From: Georgenia sp. EYE_87
Lineage (GTDB): Bacteria; Actinomycetota; Actinomycetes; Actinomycetales; Actinomycetaceae
Assembly (NCBI RefSeq): GCF_023148685.1
Contig: NZ_JAHXNL010000002.1
Location: forward strand, 434,001-498,000
DNA: 64,000 nt
Direction: 5' to 3'
The position numbers were made by a program, and so were the translations under genes. Within the stretch, counting starts at the first letter, position 1. Each line of letters opens with the position of its first letter. The notes beneath the pieces were generated by a model that was given only the letters and a program-made list of their open reading frames with translations, was not told the DNA's origin and ran no database searches. Positions 1-9,324 of this stretch are shown in pieces.

Positions 1-2
1 CC

Positions 3-221
3 CGCAGCGCTGCCTCACCACCGGACTGGCACGCCGTGACCGGCACAGTCGGTTCGTCGGCCGTCGCCCGAAACGCCGTCACGGGGGACGCCGTCACCCG
101 CGACGTCGCCGCACCCGCCCCAGCCGGTGACCCGCCGACCGAGGAGAAGCCGCGCGGTCGACGCCTCGGCCGGTGGTCCGGGCCCACTCTGTCCGACTGG
201 ACGGAACCCAGCCGCGACTGA
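3..221 (+). CDS. C-terminal end of a membrane protein, possibly DUF6350 (partial)
   Basis: An open frame enters from the left edge and stops with TGA at 219-221. The visible tail is disordered and rich in Ala, Pro, Thr and charged residues, ending ...SDWTEPSRD. In many actinobacteria a DUF6350 (PerM-like) multi-pass membrane protein precedes purN and ends in such a tail, so position and composition suggest that family. No membrane segment is inside the window, so this is inference. The frame has no convincing internal start, which fits a 5'-truncated gene. Confidence 0.45.
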   Translation, partial: RSAASPPDWHAVTGTVGSSAVARNAVTGDAVTRDVAAPAPAGDPPTEEKPRGRRLGRWSGPTLSDWTEPSRD

Positions 222-272
222 GCGCGACGGCGAGGCCACCGCCGTCCGGAGGAGTCTGGGTACCGCCGGGTC

Positions 273-833
273 TCAGCCCTGCGGCGCCTCGAGCACCTGG
301 CGCATGCGCTCGTCGAGGGATCGCTCCAGCTGCGCGAAGCAGGAGTCCTTCGCCTGCCCGGTGATCGCCCCCTCCATGCACTCCGAGTAGGCGCTGTACT
401 CCCGCCACAGCACCACCTGGCCGGACGCCGCCAGCGTCAGGAACGCCGCGAGCACCAGCCCCACGATCAGGACGGGCGTGACCGCGCCGCGGACCCTCGC
501 CCGGCGCACCTTGACCAGGGCGACGATGCCCAGGACGAGCGCCGCCAGGCACAGCAGACCGGGCAGGAGCGCCCAGGGCCAGGGCAACGTGAGCAGACCC
601 AGCCCGAGCGCCGTGACGATCGCGAGGCCGAAGAGACGGACCCATCGGTGCGCGTCGCGCTGTGCGGTCTCGTCCGCGCCCGGGCCGGGGCCTGCGGGAC
701 GGCCGGACCCCGGGCTGCGGCCGGGTCCGCCTGTCGGCGGCGTCGGCGACGGCGGACGCCCCTGACGAGGGGGCGCCCCCTGCTGTCGAGTCGCCGGCCC
801 CTGCCGGGGCGGGCGGACCTGCTGCTCGGGCAT
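273..833 (-). CDS. DUF4190-like membrane protein with Pro/Gly/Gln-rich N-terminus
   Basis: A 186-residue protein. Residues 1-75 are low-complexity (Pro, Gln, Arg, Gly). Hydrophobic segments follow at about 83-155, broken by a short basic stretch (VKVRRARVR), giving two to three membrane helices. A short C-terminal domain carries two cysteines (SECMEG...DSCFAQ). The ATG at 833 has a GGGAG Shine-Dalgarno upstream; an in-frame earlier start lacks one. It is convergent with the partial gene on its left and divergent from purN. The gene at 15446-16237 has the same plan and a related Cys-containing tail. Function is unknown; the family assignment rests on architecture. Confidence 0.7.
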   Translation of the reverse strand: MPEQQVRPPRQGPATRQQGAPPRQGRPPSPTPPTGGPGRSPGSGRPAGPGPGADETAQRDAHRWVRLFGLAIVTALGLGLLTLPWPWALLPGLLCLAALVLGIVALVKVRRARVRGAVTPVLIVGLVLAAFLTLAASGQVVLWREYSAYSECMEGAITGQAKDSCFAQLERSLDERMRQVLEAPQG

Positions 834-859
834 GGCCCCATCATCTCCCACCGGGCCGT

Positions 860-865
860 TACCCT
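860..865 (+). promoter_or_regulatory. -10 element of a leaderless purN promoter
   Basis: TACCCT lies exactly 7 nt before the purN GTG at 873, and no Shine-Dalgarno is present. This is the standard leaderless arrangement in actinobacteria. No clear -35 was recognised. Confidence 0.5.
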
Positions 866-872
866 CGGCAGG

Positions 873-1523
873 GTGACCAGCGACGCGCCCGCCAGCCTCC
901 ATGCCGCACCGGGCAGGCCAGCCCGTCTCGTGGTGCTCGTCTCCGGCGGCGGCTCGAACCTCGCAGCGCTCCTCGAGGCGACGGCGGACCCGGCCTACGG
1001 GGCCCAGGTCGTCGCCGTCGGGGCCGACCGGGAGGGCACCGGCGGCGAGGCGATCGCCCGTGCGGCCGGGATCCCCACGTTCGTCGAGCGGGTCGGCGCC
1101 TACGAGGACCGCGACCAGTGGGACGCCGCCCTGACGGCACAGGTCGCCGCCCACCGGCCGGACCTGGTGATCTCCGCAGGCTTCCTGAAGCTGTGCGGCC
1201 CACGGTTCCTCGAACGCTTCGAGGGCCGGTACGTCAACACCCACAACACCCTCCTGCCCGCGTTCCCGGGGATCCACGGGCCGCGCGACGCCCTGGCGTA
1301 CGGCGTCAAGCTCGCCGGGGCGACCCTGTTCTTCGTCGACGCCGGGGTCGACAGCGGGGCGATCCTCGCCCAGGTGGCCGTCCCGGTGCTCGACGACGAC
1401 GACGAGGCCTCGCTCACCGAGCGCATCAAGGTCGCCGAGCGGGCCCAGCTGGTCGAGCAGGTCGGCCTCCTCGCTCGCGAGGGATGGCGCATCGAGGGTC
1501 GTCGGGTCCACCTCGGGACCTGA
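873..1523 (+). CDS. purN: phosphoribosylglycinamide formyltransferase
   Basis: A 216-residue PurN, the usual length. It transfers the formyl group of 10-formyl-THF to GAR in de novo purine synthesis. The N-terminal Rossmann-like region has [13 protein letters not shown]. The catalytic region reads [13 protein letters not shown], carrying the conserved Asn and His, followed by the Asp-containing [10 protein letters not shown] segment. The start is GTG at 873, chosen because homology begins just after it and a -10 hexamer sits 7 nt upstream. purH follows 185 bp downstream with its own promoter and riboswitch, so the two purine genes can be controlled separately. Confidence 0.95.
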   Translation: MTSDAPASLHAAPGRPARLVVLVSGGGSNLAALLEATADPAYGAQVVAVGADREGTGGEAIARAAGIPTFVERVGAYEDRDQWDAALTAQVAAHRPDLVISAGFLKLCGPRFLERFEGRYVNTHNTLLPAFPGIHGPRDALAYGVKLAGATLFFVDAGVDSGAILAQVAVPVLDDDDEASLTERIKVAERAQLVEQVGLLAREGWRIEGRRVHLGT

Positions 1524-1560
1524 GCGGCGGCGGGCCCCCGGTGCGCCTCGGCCGGTTCGC

Positions 1561-1566
1561 TAGAGT
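1561..1566 (+). promoter_or_regulatory. probable -10 element of the purH riboswitch transcript
   Basis: TAGAGT lies 6 bp before the first strand of the ZTP aptamer (1572). It matches the actinobacterial TANNNT -10 pattern and is in the right place to start the riboswitch leader. No convincing -35 was seen. Confidence 0.45.
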
Positions 1567-1569
1567 GGG

Positions 1570-1680
1570 CACCGGCCGTGACTGGCGAAGGTGGAGCACA
1601 CCACCGGGGAGCGGCCGGAAGTTCCCTTCAGCGCACCGCACGCCTGGGTGCCTGGGTCGGGCGTCGTCTGACGCCCGCTG
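1570..1680 (+). promoter_or_regulatory. ZTP/ZMP riboswitch (pfl motif) upstream of purH
   Basis: The leader carries the conserved pfl-motif blocks: GTGACTGGCG, then CCACCGGGGAGC, then a 3' CGCCTGGG element. Helix P1 pairs CCGGCC (1572-1577) with GGCCGG (1613-1618), and P2 pairs GGTGG (1590-1594) with CCACC (1601-1605). A perfect 7-bp hairpin, GGGCGTC/GACGCCC (1659-1665 with 1670-1676), lies between aptamer and Shine-Dalgarno and is the likely expression platform. This class senses ZTP/ZMP, which accumulate when 10-formyl-THF is short, and normally raises expression of purine and folate genes. ZMP is the substrate of PurH, so the placement makes biological sense. Confidence 0.88.
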
Positions 1681-1708
1681 CACACGCCGTCGACCCAGGA
1701 GCTTTGCC

Positions 1709-3385
1709 ATGAGCCAGAACCCCATCATCGAGCCGGTCGGGGACCAGGTGCCGCTGCGCCGGGCGCTCGTCTCCGTCTACGACAAGACCGGCCTGACCGA
1801 GCTCGCCGCGGCCCTGCACGCCGCGGGCGTCGAGATCGTGTCGACCGGCTCCACCGCCCGGACGATCGCCGAGACCGGCGTCCCCGTCACCCCCGTCGAG
1901 GAGGTCACCGGGTTCCCCGAGTGCCTCGACGGCCGGGTGAAGACCCTGCACCCGCGCGTGCACGCCGGCGTACTGGCCGACCGTCGGCTCGCCACCCACC
2001 GCGAGGAGCTCAGCGAGCTCGGCGTCGCGCCCTTCGACCTGGTCGTCGTCAACCTCTACCCGTTCACGCAGACCGTCGCCTCCGGCGCCGGCGTCGACGA
2101 GTGCGTCGAGCAGATCGACATCGGCGGGCCCACCATGGTGCGCGCCGCGGCCAAGAACCACCCGTCCGTCGCCGTCGTCGTCGATCCCTCCCGGTACGAC
2201 GACGTCGCCCGCGCCGCCGCGGGCGGCGGCTTCACCCTGGCCGAGCGTCGGGCGCTGGCTGCCCAGGCGTTCCGGCACACCGCGACCTACGACGTCGCCG
2301 TCGCCTCCTGGATGGGCAGCGTCCTCGCGCCCGACGACGAGGTCGACGGCTCGGCCACCGGCTTCCCCGGCTGGGTCGGGGCCACGTGGGACCGGCAGGC
2401 GGTGCTGCGCTACGGCGAGAACCCCCACCAGCGTGCGGCCCTGTACACCAGCGGGCACGGCGAGCCGGGGCTCGCGCAGGCCGAGCAGCTCCACGGCAAG
2501 GCCATGAGCTACAACAACTACGTCGACGCCGACGCCGCCTGGCGCGCCGCCCACGACCACCAGGGCCCGGCCGTCGCCGTCGTCAAGCACAACAACCCCT
2601 GCGGGATCGCCACCGGGGCGGACATCGCCGAGGCCCACCGCAAGGCGCACGCCTGCGACCCGGTCTCCGCGTACGGCGGGGTGGTCGCCGCCAACCGGCC
2701 GGTCACCGCCGAGATGGCCGAGCAGCTGGCCCCGGTGTTCACCGAGGTGGTCCTCGCTCCCGACTTCGAGGAGGCGGCGGTCGAGATCCTCTCGCGCAAG
2801 AAGAACGTCCGGCTCCTGCGCGTCGCGGGCTCGGCCCGCGGCGCCGTCGAGACGCGCCCGATCAGCGGCGGCCTGCTCCTGCAGGCCACCGACCGCGTCG
2901 ACGCACCCGGTGACGACCCGGCCGTCTGGACCCTGGCGGCCGGGCCGGCCGCCGACGAGGCGACCCTGGCGGACCTCGAGTTCGCCTGGCGCTCCGTGCG
3001 CGCGGTGAAGTCCAACGCGATCCTGCTCGCCCGTGACGGGGCGAGCGTCGGCGTGGGCATGGGGCAGGTGAACCGGGTGGACTCCTGCCGCCTCGCGGTC
3101 GAGCGCGCCAACACGCTCGGGGCGCCGGTCACCTCCGTGGTCGACTCCGCGGGCGGGGCCGAGAACGTCGACGGAGCGGCCCCCGGCCCGGAGCGCTCCC
3201 GCGGGGCCGTGGCCGCCTCGGACGCGTTCTTCCCCTTCGCCGACGGCCTCCAGGTGCTCATCGACGCCGGCGTGCGCGCCGTCGTCCACCCCGGCGGGTC
3301 GATCCGGGACGAGGAGGTCGTCGCCGCGGCCGACGCCGCCGGCGTCACGATGTACTTCACGGGCACCCGACACTTCGCCCACTGA
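1709..3385 (+). CDS. purH: bifunctional AICAR transformylase / IMP cyclohydrolase
   Basis: A 558-residue PurH carrying out the last two steps of IMP synthesis. Residues 1-200 form the MGS-like IMP cyclohydrolase domain ([34 protein letters not shown]). The rest is the AICAR formyltransferase domain with the folate/AICAR motif VVKHNNPCG near residues 290-300 and a conserved C-terminus [11 protein letters not shown]. The ATG at 1709 follows AGGAG at 1697-1701. Expression is probably set by the ZTP riboswitch in its leader. It converges with the flavoprotein gene to the right, with a structured terminator region between them. Confidence 0.97.
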   Translation: MSQNPIIEPVGDQVPLRRALVSVYDKTGLTELAAALHAAGVEIVSTGSTARTIAETGVPVTPVEEVTGFPECLDGRVKTLHPRVHAGVLADRRLATHREELSELGVAPFDLVVVNLYPFTQTVASGAGVDECVEQIDIGGPTMVRAAAKNHPSVAVVVDPSRYDDVARAAAGGGFTLAERRALAAQAFRHTATYDVAVASWMGSVLAPDDEVDGSATGFPGWVGATWDRQAVLRYGENPHQRAALYTSGHGEPGLAQAEQLHGKAMSYNNYVDADAAWRAAHDHQGPAVAVVKHNNPCGIATGADIAEAHRKAHACDPVSAYGGVVAANRPVTAEMAEQLAPVFTEVVLAPDFEEAAVEILSRKKNVRLLRVAGSARGAVETRPISGGLLLQATDRVDAPGDDPAVWTLAAGPAADEATLADLEFAWRSVRAVKSNAILLARDGASVGVGMGQVNRVDSCRLAVERANTLGAPVTSVVDSAGGAENVDGAAPGPERSRGAVAASDAFFPFADGLQVLIDAGVRAVVHPGGSIRDEEVVAAADAAGVTMYFTGTRHFAH

Positions 3386-3420
3386 CGTACGTCACGGACG
3401 AGGCGGCGCGGTCGTCCGGT

Positions 3421-3478
3421 AAGTGCTCCTGGGCAGATACAGCGCTCCTGGGACGACTTGTCCTGCTCAGGAGCACTT
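3421..3478. terminator. compound inverted repeat between convergent genes
   Basis: AAGTGCTCCTG (3421-3431) is the exact reverse complement of CAGGAGCACTT (3468-3478). A second near-copy of the left arm, AGCGCTCCTGGG, lies at 3441-3452 and can also pair with the right arm, so two alternative hairpins are possible. It sits between the 3' ends of purH and the convergent flavoprotein gene, as expected for a bidirectional terminator. There is no U-tract, which is usual in GC-rich actinobacteria. Confidence 0.6.
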
Positions 3479-3495
3479 TCCGGTCCGCGGCGGGT

Positions 3496-3577
3496 GGTAC
3501 CGGTGCGGGCACGGGCGCCGGTGCGGGTGCGGGCGTGGGGACGGGTACCGGTGCGGGCGCGGGTACGGGCGCCGGGT
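3496..3577. repeat. GC-rich degenerate hexamer repeat
   Basis: An imperfect 6-bp-periodic tract of the form GGNNCN. It includes two exact copies of GGTACCGGTGCGGGC 48 bp apart (3496-3510 and 3544-3558). It lies just beyond the stop of the minus-strand flavoprotein gene and codes for nothing recognisable. Confidence 0.6.
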
Positions 3578-3587
3578 CCGCAGCCCG

Positions 3588-4901
3588 TCAGCCCGCCACG
3601 GCCCTGCGCAGCGGGACCGACGGGTCGAGCGCCCGGTCGAGGTCCAGGACGGGGCGGGCGCCCCCCGCGAGCAGTTTGCGCAGCGGCGAGACGTCGCGCG
3701 GACGGTCCACCGTGAACCCGCCCACCAGCCGGGCCGGGCCGGCCGGGGGGTCGGTCGGCAGGTACGCGTCGCGGGTGAGGTACAGGGCGGTCCAGCCGCC
3801 GGCGTCCGGGTCCCCACGCAGCACGACCTCCTCGCCGTCGTGCGGCCTGCCCACCAGGGTGAGCTCGTGCCCGAGCTGGGTGGAGAAGACGTACGGCGCC
3901 GGGGTCGGTGGGGCGTCGTGCCCCAGCAGGCCGGCCACCAGCGCCGCGGGATGGGTGAGGGCGGCGTCCCAGTGCCCGCCCGGCACGGTCCCGACCCCGG
4001 CGACCGTCATGTCGGCGCAGTCCCCGACCGCGCGGACCGCGGCCGGCCCGCCGATCACCCGGCCCGACTCGTCGACGGGGACGGCGCCGCGCGGGGTCAG
4101 CGGCACCGCGCCGGCGAGCCACCGCGTGGCCGGACGGACCCCGGTGGCGGCGAGGACGACGTCGGCCGGAAGGATCTCGCCGTCGGCCAGCTCGACCTCG
4201 CCGGGACGCACGGCCCCGACGGCGGCGTCGCACCGCAGCTCGACACCGGCCGCCGCGTACCAGGGCACCGTCAGCGCCCCCACCCGGGTGCCCACCTGCC
4301 GGGCGAGGGGGGTCGGCGCCGCCTCCACGACCCGCACCTCGCACCCGCGGCCCGCCGCGAGCCCGGCGACCTCGGCGCCGATCCACCCGGCGCCGACGAC
4401 GACGAGGCGCCGGCCCGGCGCCAGCTGGGAGCGCAGGCGCTCCGCGTCCGCGGCCTCGTGGAGGAGCAGCGCGCCCGACCACCCGGGCGGCGTCACGGCG
4501 TGCGCGCCGACCGCCAGGACCACCGCGTCGGCCTCGAGGAGGACGCTCCCCCCGCCGGCCCCGGCGTCGGCCTCGACCCGGGCGTCGCCGTCGTGCGCGT
4601 CGAGCCGCACGGCGCGGTGGCCGAGCAGCACCCGGTCCGCGAGATCGGCGAGGTCGCCGTAGCCCTCGCCGGCCAGCCACACGGGCTCGGACCGGGTGAA
4701 GAGCTCCTTCGACAGGGGCGGCCGGTCGTAGGGGGCGGTGGTCTCGGCGCCGACCACCGTGATCTCCCCGGAGAACCCCTGCGAGCGCAGCTCGGCGACC
4801 GTGCGCAGACCGGCGAGCCCGGCGCCGACGACGAGCACCGAGCGGGGCGGGCGAGGCGTGTTTCCAGTCTCTCCGGGCCGGACAGGCAGAGTTTCGGGCA
4901 C
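3588..4901 (-). CDS. FAD-dependent ferredoxin-reductase-like oxidoreductase
   Basis: A 437-residue pyridine nucleotide-disulfide-type flavoprotein, of the group that reduces ferredoxins for oxygenases and P450s. An N-terminal FAD-binding GAGLAG (about residues 26-31) is followed by the family signature YDRPPLSKE. A second dinucleotide-binding site, GAGWIGAE, lies near 177, and the FAD-closing motif AVGDCAD near 310. A C-terminal reductase domain follows. The GTG start at 4901 lies 6 nt after TACCGT (minus strand) with no Shine-Dalgarno, so the mRNA is probably leaderless. No ferredoxin or oxygenase is next to it, so its electron acceptor is unknown. Confidence 0.88.
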   Translation of the reverse strand: MPETLPVRPGETGNTPRPPRSVLVVGAGLAGLRTVAELRSQGFSGEITVVGAETTAPYDRPPLSKELFTRSEPVWLAGEGYGDLADLADRVLLGHRAVRLDAHDGDARVEADAGAGGGSVLLEADAVVLAVGAHAVTPPGWSGALLLHEAADAERLRSQLAPGRRLVVVGAGWIGAEVAGLAAGRGCEVRVVEAAPTPLARQVGTRVGALTVPWYAAAGVELRCDAAVGAVRPGEVELADGEILPADVVLAATGVRPATRWLAGAVPLTPRGAVPVDESGRVIGGPAAVRAVGDCADMTVAGVGTVPGGHWDAALTHPAALVAGLLGHDAPPTPAPYVFSTQLGHELTLVGRPHDGEEVVLRGDPDAGGWTALYLTRDAYLPTDPPAGPARLVGGFTVDRPRDVSPLRKLLAGGARPVLDLDRALDPSVPLRRAVAG

Positions 4902-4907
4902 GCCGCC

Positions 4908-4917
4908 ACGGTAGTCT
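4908..4917. promoter_or_regulatory. overlapping divergent -10 elements
   Basis: On the minus strand TACCGT (4913-4908) lies 6 nt from the flavoprotein GTG. On the plus strand TAGTCT (4912-4917) lies 10 nt from the DUF3017 ATG. The two hexamers share two base pairs, so polymerase could hardly occupy both at once. Confidence 0.5.
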
Positions 4918-4927
4918 CGTCCGCACC

Positions 4928-5206
4928 ATGACCAGCGCGCGCCTCCTCCGCTCGACCACCTTCGCGGTCGTCGTCGCCGCGATCGTCCTGGTCTGCCTGC
5001 TGGCCTTCCTCGTGGACGCGCGCACCGGCGTGACCGCGCTCGCGGCGTTCCTCGCCCTCGGTGCGGTCCTCCGCGCCGTCGTGCCGGAGTCCGTCCTCCC
5101 GGGGGCGCGGTCCCGGGCCTTCGACGTGGTCTTCCTCCTCGCGCTCGCCGTCGCCCTCGGCTACCTCAGCCCCTGGGGGAACGCGACCGTGCCGCCGGGC
5201 AGCTGA
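4928..5206 (+). CDS. DUF3017 family membrane protein
   Basis: A 92-residue protein with three hydrophobic segments (about 11-30, 35-52, 67-85) separated by short loops, ending in the charge-poor tail GNATVPPGS. Size and pattern match DUF3017, a small actinobacterial membrane family often found near folD and purine genes. Function is not established. The ATG lies 10 nt after a TAGTCT -10 hexamer shared in part with the divergent flavoprotein promoter. A 70-bp gap separates it from the next gene. Confidence 0.85.
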   Translation: MTSARLLRSTTFAVVVAAIVLVCLLAFLVDARTGVTALAAFLALGAVLRAVVPESVLPGARSRAFDVVFLLALAVALGYLSPWGNATVPPGS

Positions 5207-5264
5207 GGGCGGGTTCGCTCCCTCGCCGGTCCGGTCTGCGAACGCGGGCCGTCCGGTCCTGGCC

Positions 5265-5270
5265 GACAAT
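5265..5270 (+). promoter_or_regulatory. candidate -10 element of a leaderless promoter (CNNM/CBS gene)
   Basis: GACAAT lies 6 nt before the GTG start at 5277, and no Shine-Dalgarno is visible. It keeps the conserved A at position 2 and T at position 6 of TANNNT. Confidence 0.4.
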
Positions 5271-5276
5271 GGTGCG

Positions 5277-6557
5277 GTGAGTGCCGTCATCACCGACATC
5301 GCCCTCGTCCTCCTCTTCATCCTGGTGGGCGGGGTGTTCGCAGCGTCCGAGATGGCGCTGGTGTCCCTGCGGGACAGCCAGGTGCAGGCCATGGCGCGAC
5401 GGGGCGGCGCCGGCGCGAAGGTCGCGCGGCTCACCGCCGACTCCAACCGGTTTCTCTCCGCCGTTCAGGTGGGCGTCACCCTCGCCGGGTTCTTCTCGGC
5501 CTCCTTCGGCGCCGCGCAGATCGCGCCCGTCGTCGCGCCGGTCCTCGAGGGGTGGGGCGTGCCGGGGTCGGTCGCCCACGGGGTGGCGTTCGTGGCGACG
5601 ACGGTGATCATCTCCTACCTGTCGCTCGTTCTCGGCGAGCTGGTGCCCAAGCGCCTCGCCATGCAGAGCGCCGAGACCGTGTCGTTGCTCGTGGCCCGGC
5701 CGCTGGACTGGATCGCCACCCTGCTGCGCCCGGTCATCTGGTTCCTCGGCGCCTCCGTGGACGTGGTCATGCGCCTGCTGGGCCGGGACCCGAGCGCGCA
5801 GCGGGAGGAGATGGGGGCGGACGAGCTGCGCTCGCTCGTCGCCCAGCACGAGTCCCTCGGCGAGGAGGAGCGCGACATGGTCGTGGACCTGCTCTCGGTC
5901 GGGGAGCGCACCGTGCAGGAGATCATGACCCCGCGCACCGAGGTGGAGTTCCTCGACGCCGCCATGCCGGTGGAGGAGGCGCAGCGCCTGGTCGGCACCC
6001 TCGAGCACTCCCGCTACCCGGTGCGGGGCGAGAACAACGACGACGTCCTCGGCTTCATCCACATCCGCGACCTCATCAACCCGGCGCCGCACGTGCGCAC
6101 GATCGGCGACGTCGTCCGCGACCTGCTCTACTTCCCGACGGGCAAGCAGGTCCTCACCGCCCTGACGGAGATGCGCCGCGCCCACGCCCACCTCGCGATC
6201 GTCGTCGACGAGTACGGCGGCACGGACGGGATCGTCACCCTGGAGGACGTCGTGGAGGAGTTCGTCGGCCAGATCCAGGACGAGTACGACCGGGAGGACC
6301 CCGAGGTCGTCGGCCACGGGGAGACCGAGAGCGTCGCGGGCCTGCTGGGCCGCGCGGAGGTGGCCAAGGTGCTCGGCCGCGAGCTGCCGGACGGCCCCTA
6401 CGACACGCTCGCCGGCTTCATCATGTCCGAGCTCGGCCGGCTTCCCGCCGTGGGGGACTCCGTGACCTGGGGCGACGCCGTGCTCACCGTGACCGCGATG
6501 GACGGCCGCCGGGTGGACCGGGTGGAGGTCGCCCGGGAGAAGGCCCGCACCGCCTGA
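5277..6557 (+). CDS. CNNM/CBS/CorC-HlyC (hemolysin C-like) membrane protein
   Basis: A 426-residue member of the UPF0053 / hemolysin-C family. Residues 1-200 are the CNNM (DUF21) membrane domain with several helices and the conserved FFSASEMALVSL-like segment (here VFAASEMALVSL). A linker and CBS pair follow at about 215-340, beginning ERTVQEIMTPRTEVEF. The CorC/HlyC transporter-associated domain runs from about 355 to the end. Related proteins are linked to magnesium or cobalt efflux; the name hemolysin is historical. The GTG at 5277 starts directly before the first membrane helix and follows a leaderless-type -10 hexamer. Confidence 0.9.
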   Translation: MSAVITDIALVLLFILVGGVFAASEMALVSLRDSQVQAMARRGGAGAKVARLTADSNRFLSAVQVGVTLAGFFSASFGAAQIAPVVAPVLEGWGVPGSVAHGVAFVATTVIISYLSLVLGELVPKRLAMQSAETVSLLVARPLDWIATLLRPVIWFLGASVDVVMRLLGRDPSAQREEMGADELRSLVAQHESLGEEERDMVVDLLSVGERTVQEIMTPRTEVEFLDAAMPVEEAQRLVGTLEHSRYPVRGENNDDVLGFIHIRDLINPAPHVRTIGDVVRDLLYFPTGKQVLTALTEMRRAHAHLAIVVDEYGGTDGIVTLEDVVEEFVGQIQDEYDREDPEVVGHGETESVAGLLGRAEVAKVLGRELPDGPYDTLAGFIMSELGRLPAVGDSVTWGDAVLTVTAMDGRRVDRVEVAREKARTA

Positions 6558-6578
6558 TATCTCGACATCGAGTAATCT
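6557..6578 (+). promoter_or_regulatory. icd promoter -10 with overlapping palindromic operator-like element
   Basis: TCTCGACATCGAGT (6560-6573) is a near-perfect palindrome ending on the first base of TAATCT (6573-6578), the probable -10 element. A closely similar sequence in the opposite orientation lies in the mdh promoter at 8103-8126. The position between -35 and -10 would suit a repressor. The binding protein is unknown; a MarR-family TCA-cycle regulator such as TamR of Streptomyces is one candidate by inference. Confidence 0.55.
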
Positions 6579-6650
6579 GTGTCTGGCGCCGGGGCCCCGG
6601 CGCAGAAGTCGACAGCGCCCCTCGCGGGCGGTCAGGAGTGTTGCGGGACC

Positions 6651-7868
6651 ATGACGAAGATCAAGGTGGCGGGCCCGGTCGTCGAGCTCGACGGCGACGA
6701 GATGACCCGGATCATCTGGCAGTTCATCAAGGACCGGCTCATCCACCCCTACCTGGACGTGGACCTGCGGTACTACGACCTGTCGATCCAGAACCGTGAC
6801 GCCACGGACGACCAGGTCACCATCGACGCGGCCAACGCCATCAAGGAGCACAACGTCGGCGTCAAGTGCGCCACGATCACGCCCGACGAGGCCCGCGTCG
6901 AGGAGTTCGGCCTGAAGAAGATGTGGGTCTCGCCCAACGGCACGATCCGCAACATCCTCGGCGGCGTCGTCTTCCGCGAGCCGATCATCATCTCCAACGT
7001 CCCGCGCCTCGTGCCGGGCTGGACCAAGCCGATCGTCATCGGCCGTCACGCCCACGGCGACCAGTACAAGGCCACCAACTTCAAGGTGCCCGGCGCCGGC
7101 CAGCTCACCATCACCTTCACGCCGGAGGACGGCTCCGAGCCGATCCAGCACGTCGTCGCCAACTACGGCGAGGACGGCGGCGTGGCGATGGGCATGTACA
7201 ACTACAACAACTCCATCGCCGACTTCGCCCGGGCCTCGTTCGCCTACGGCCTGCAGCGCAACTACCCCGTGTACCTCTCCACGAAGAACACCATCCTCAA
7301 GGCCTACGACGGCGCCTTCAAGGACATCTTCCAGGAGGTCTTCGAGAACGAGTACAAGGCCCAGTTCGACGCCGCCGGGCTGACCTACGAGCACCGCCTC
7401 ATCGACGACATGGTCGCATCGGCCATGAAGTGGGAGGGCGGCTACGTGTGGGCCTGCAAGAACTACGACGGCGACGTCCAGTCCGACACCGTCGCGCAGG
7501 GCTTCGGCTCCCTCGGGCTCATGACCTCCGTCCTCATGACCCCGGACGGCAAGACCGTCGAGGCCGAGGCGGCCCACGGCACGGTCACCCGGCACTACCG
7601 CCAGCACCAGGCCGGCAAGCCGACGTCGACCAACCCGATCGCCTCGATCTTCGCCTGGACCGGCGGCCTCAAGCACCGCGGCAAGCTGGACGGCACCCCC
7701 GAGGTCACCGGCTTCGCCGAGGCCCTCGAGGACGTCGTCATCAAGACGGTCGAGTCGGGCAGGATGACCAAGGACCTGGCCCTCCTCGTCGGCCCGGACC
7801 AGGAGTGGCAGAGCACCGAGGAGTTCCTCGCCACCCTGGACGAGAACCTCCAGACCCGCCTGGGCTGA
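6651..7868 (+). CDS. icd: NADP-dependent isocitrate dehydrogenase (homodimeric type)
   Basis: A 405-residue isocitrate dehydrogenase of the eukaryote-like dimeric type, converting isocitrate to 2-oxoglutarate. Visible signatures are the N-terminal [13 protein letters not shown], the substrate-binding [12 protein letters not shown], the metal-binding YDGDVQSD segment, and [12 protein letters not shown] with the NADP-contacting residues. Its length differs from the roughly 740-residue monomeric enzyme of Corynebacterium and Streptomyces. ATG 6651 follows CAGGAG at 6633-6638 and lies 72 nt beyond the -10, so unlike many neighbours it has a leader. mdh follows 282 bp downstream under its own promoter carrying a related operator-like element. 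Confidence 0.97.
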   Translation: MTKIKVAGPVVELDGDEMTRIIWQFIKDRLIHPYLDVDLRYYDLSIQNRDATDDQVTIDAANAIKEHNVGVKCATITPDEARVEEFGLKKMWVSPNGTIRNILGGVVFREPIIISNVPRLVPGWTKPIVIGRHAHGDQYKATNFKVPGAGQLTITFTPEDGSEPIQHVVANYGEDGGVAMGMYNYNNSIADFARASFAYGLQRNYPVYLSTKNTILKAYDGAFKDIFQEVFENEYKAQFDAAGLTYEHRLIDDMVASAMKWEGGYVWACKNYDGDVQSDTVAQGFGSLGLMTSVLMTPDGKTVEAEAAHGTVTRHYRQHQAGKPTSTNPIASIFAWTGGLKHRGKLDGTPEVTGFAEALEDVVIKTVESGRMTKDLALLVGPDQEWQSTEEFLATLDENLQTRLG

Positions 7869-7881
7869 CCGCAGCCCTGCC

Positions 7882-7935
7882 GAGAACGCCCTGACCGCCC
7901 GTCCGCCACCCGGTTCGAGCGGTCAGGGCGTTCTC
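7882..7935. terminator. strong hairpin terminator after icd
   Basis: GAGAACGCCCTGACCGC (7882-7898) pairs perfectly with its reverse complement at 7919-7935: a 17-bp stem and 20-nt loop starting 13 bp after the icd stop. No U-tract follows. Confidence 0.75.
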
Positions 7936-9137
<1,202 letters not shown>

Positions 9138-9166
9138 CGGGCGCATCTCAGCCTCAACAACTGGCT

Positions 9167-9209
9167 GACCGAAGGGTCTGTACCGGGTACCGGTACGGAC
9201 CCTTCGGTC
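9167..9209. terminator. hairpin terminator after mdh
   Basis: GACCGAAGGGTCTGTACC (9167-9184) pairs with GGTACGGACCCTTCGGTC (9192-9209): an 18-bp stem with one T-G wobble, 30 bp after the mdh stop. Confidence 0.7.
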
Positions 9210-9244
9210 TGTCCGGGCGAACTTGCGGTCATGGCATCTGCAAC

Positions 9245-9275
9245 CTTGCTGAAAATTTGCAAGGACCGCTACTCT
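9245..9275 (+). promoter_or_regulatory. amylopullulanase promoter with LacI/MalR-type operator
   Basis: CTTGCTGAAAATTTGCAAG (9245-9263) is an inverted repeat with CTTGC/GCAAG ends. Its AT-rich centre stands out in this GC-rich DNA. A possible -35 TTGCTG (9246-9251) and -10 TACTCT (9270-9275) are 18 bp apart, so the operator covers the -35 and most of the spacer. LacI-family maltose regulators of actinobacteria bind TTGCAA-like inverted repeats, so control by maltodextrin is a reasonable inference. Confidence 0.6.
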
Positions 9276-9324
9276 CGGGTCGACCTGCGCGTCGTGGCGC
9301 AGCCGACGAAGGAGTCACCCGAGC

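Noticed and set aside
662-1708. Plus-strand open frame running into purH from far upstream
   Set aside because: The upstream part is an Arg-rich out-of-frame reading of purN and the riboswitch. Homology and the Shine-Dalgarno fix the purH start at 1709.
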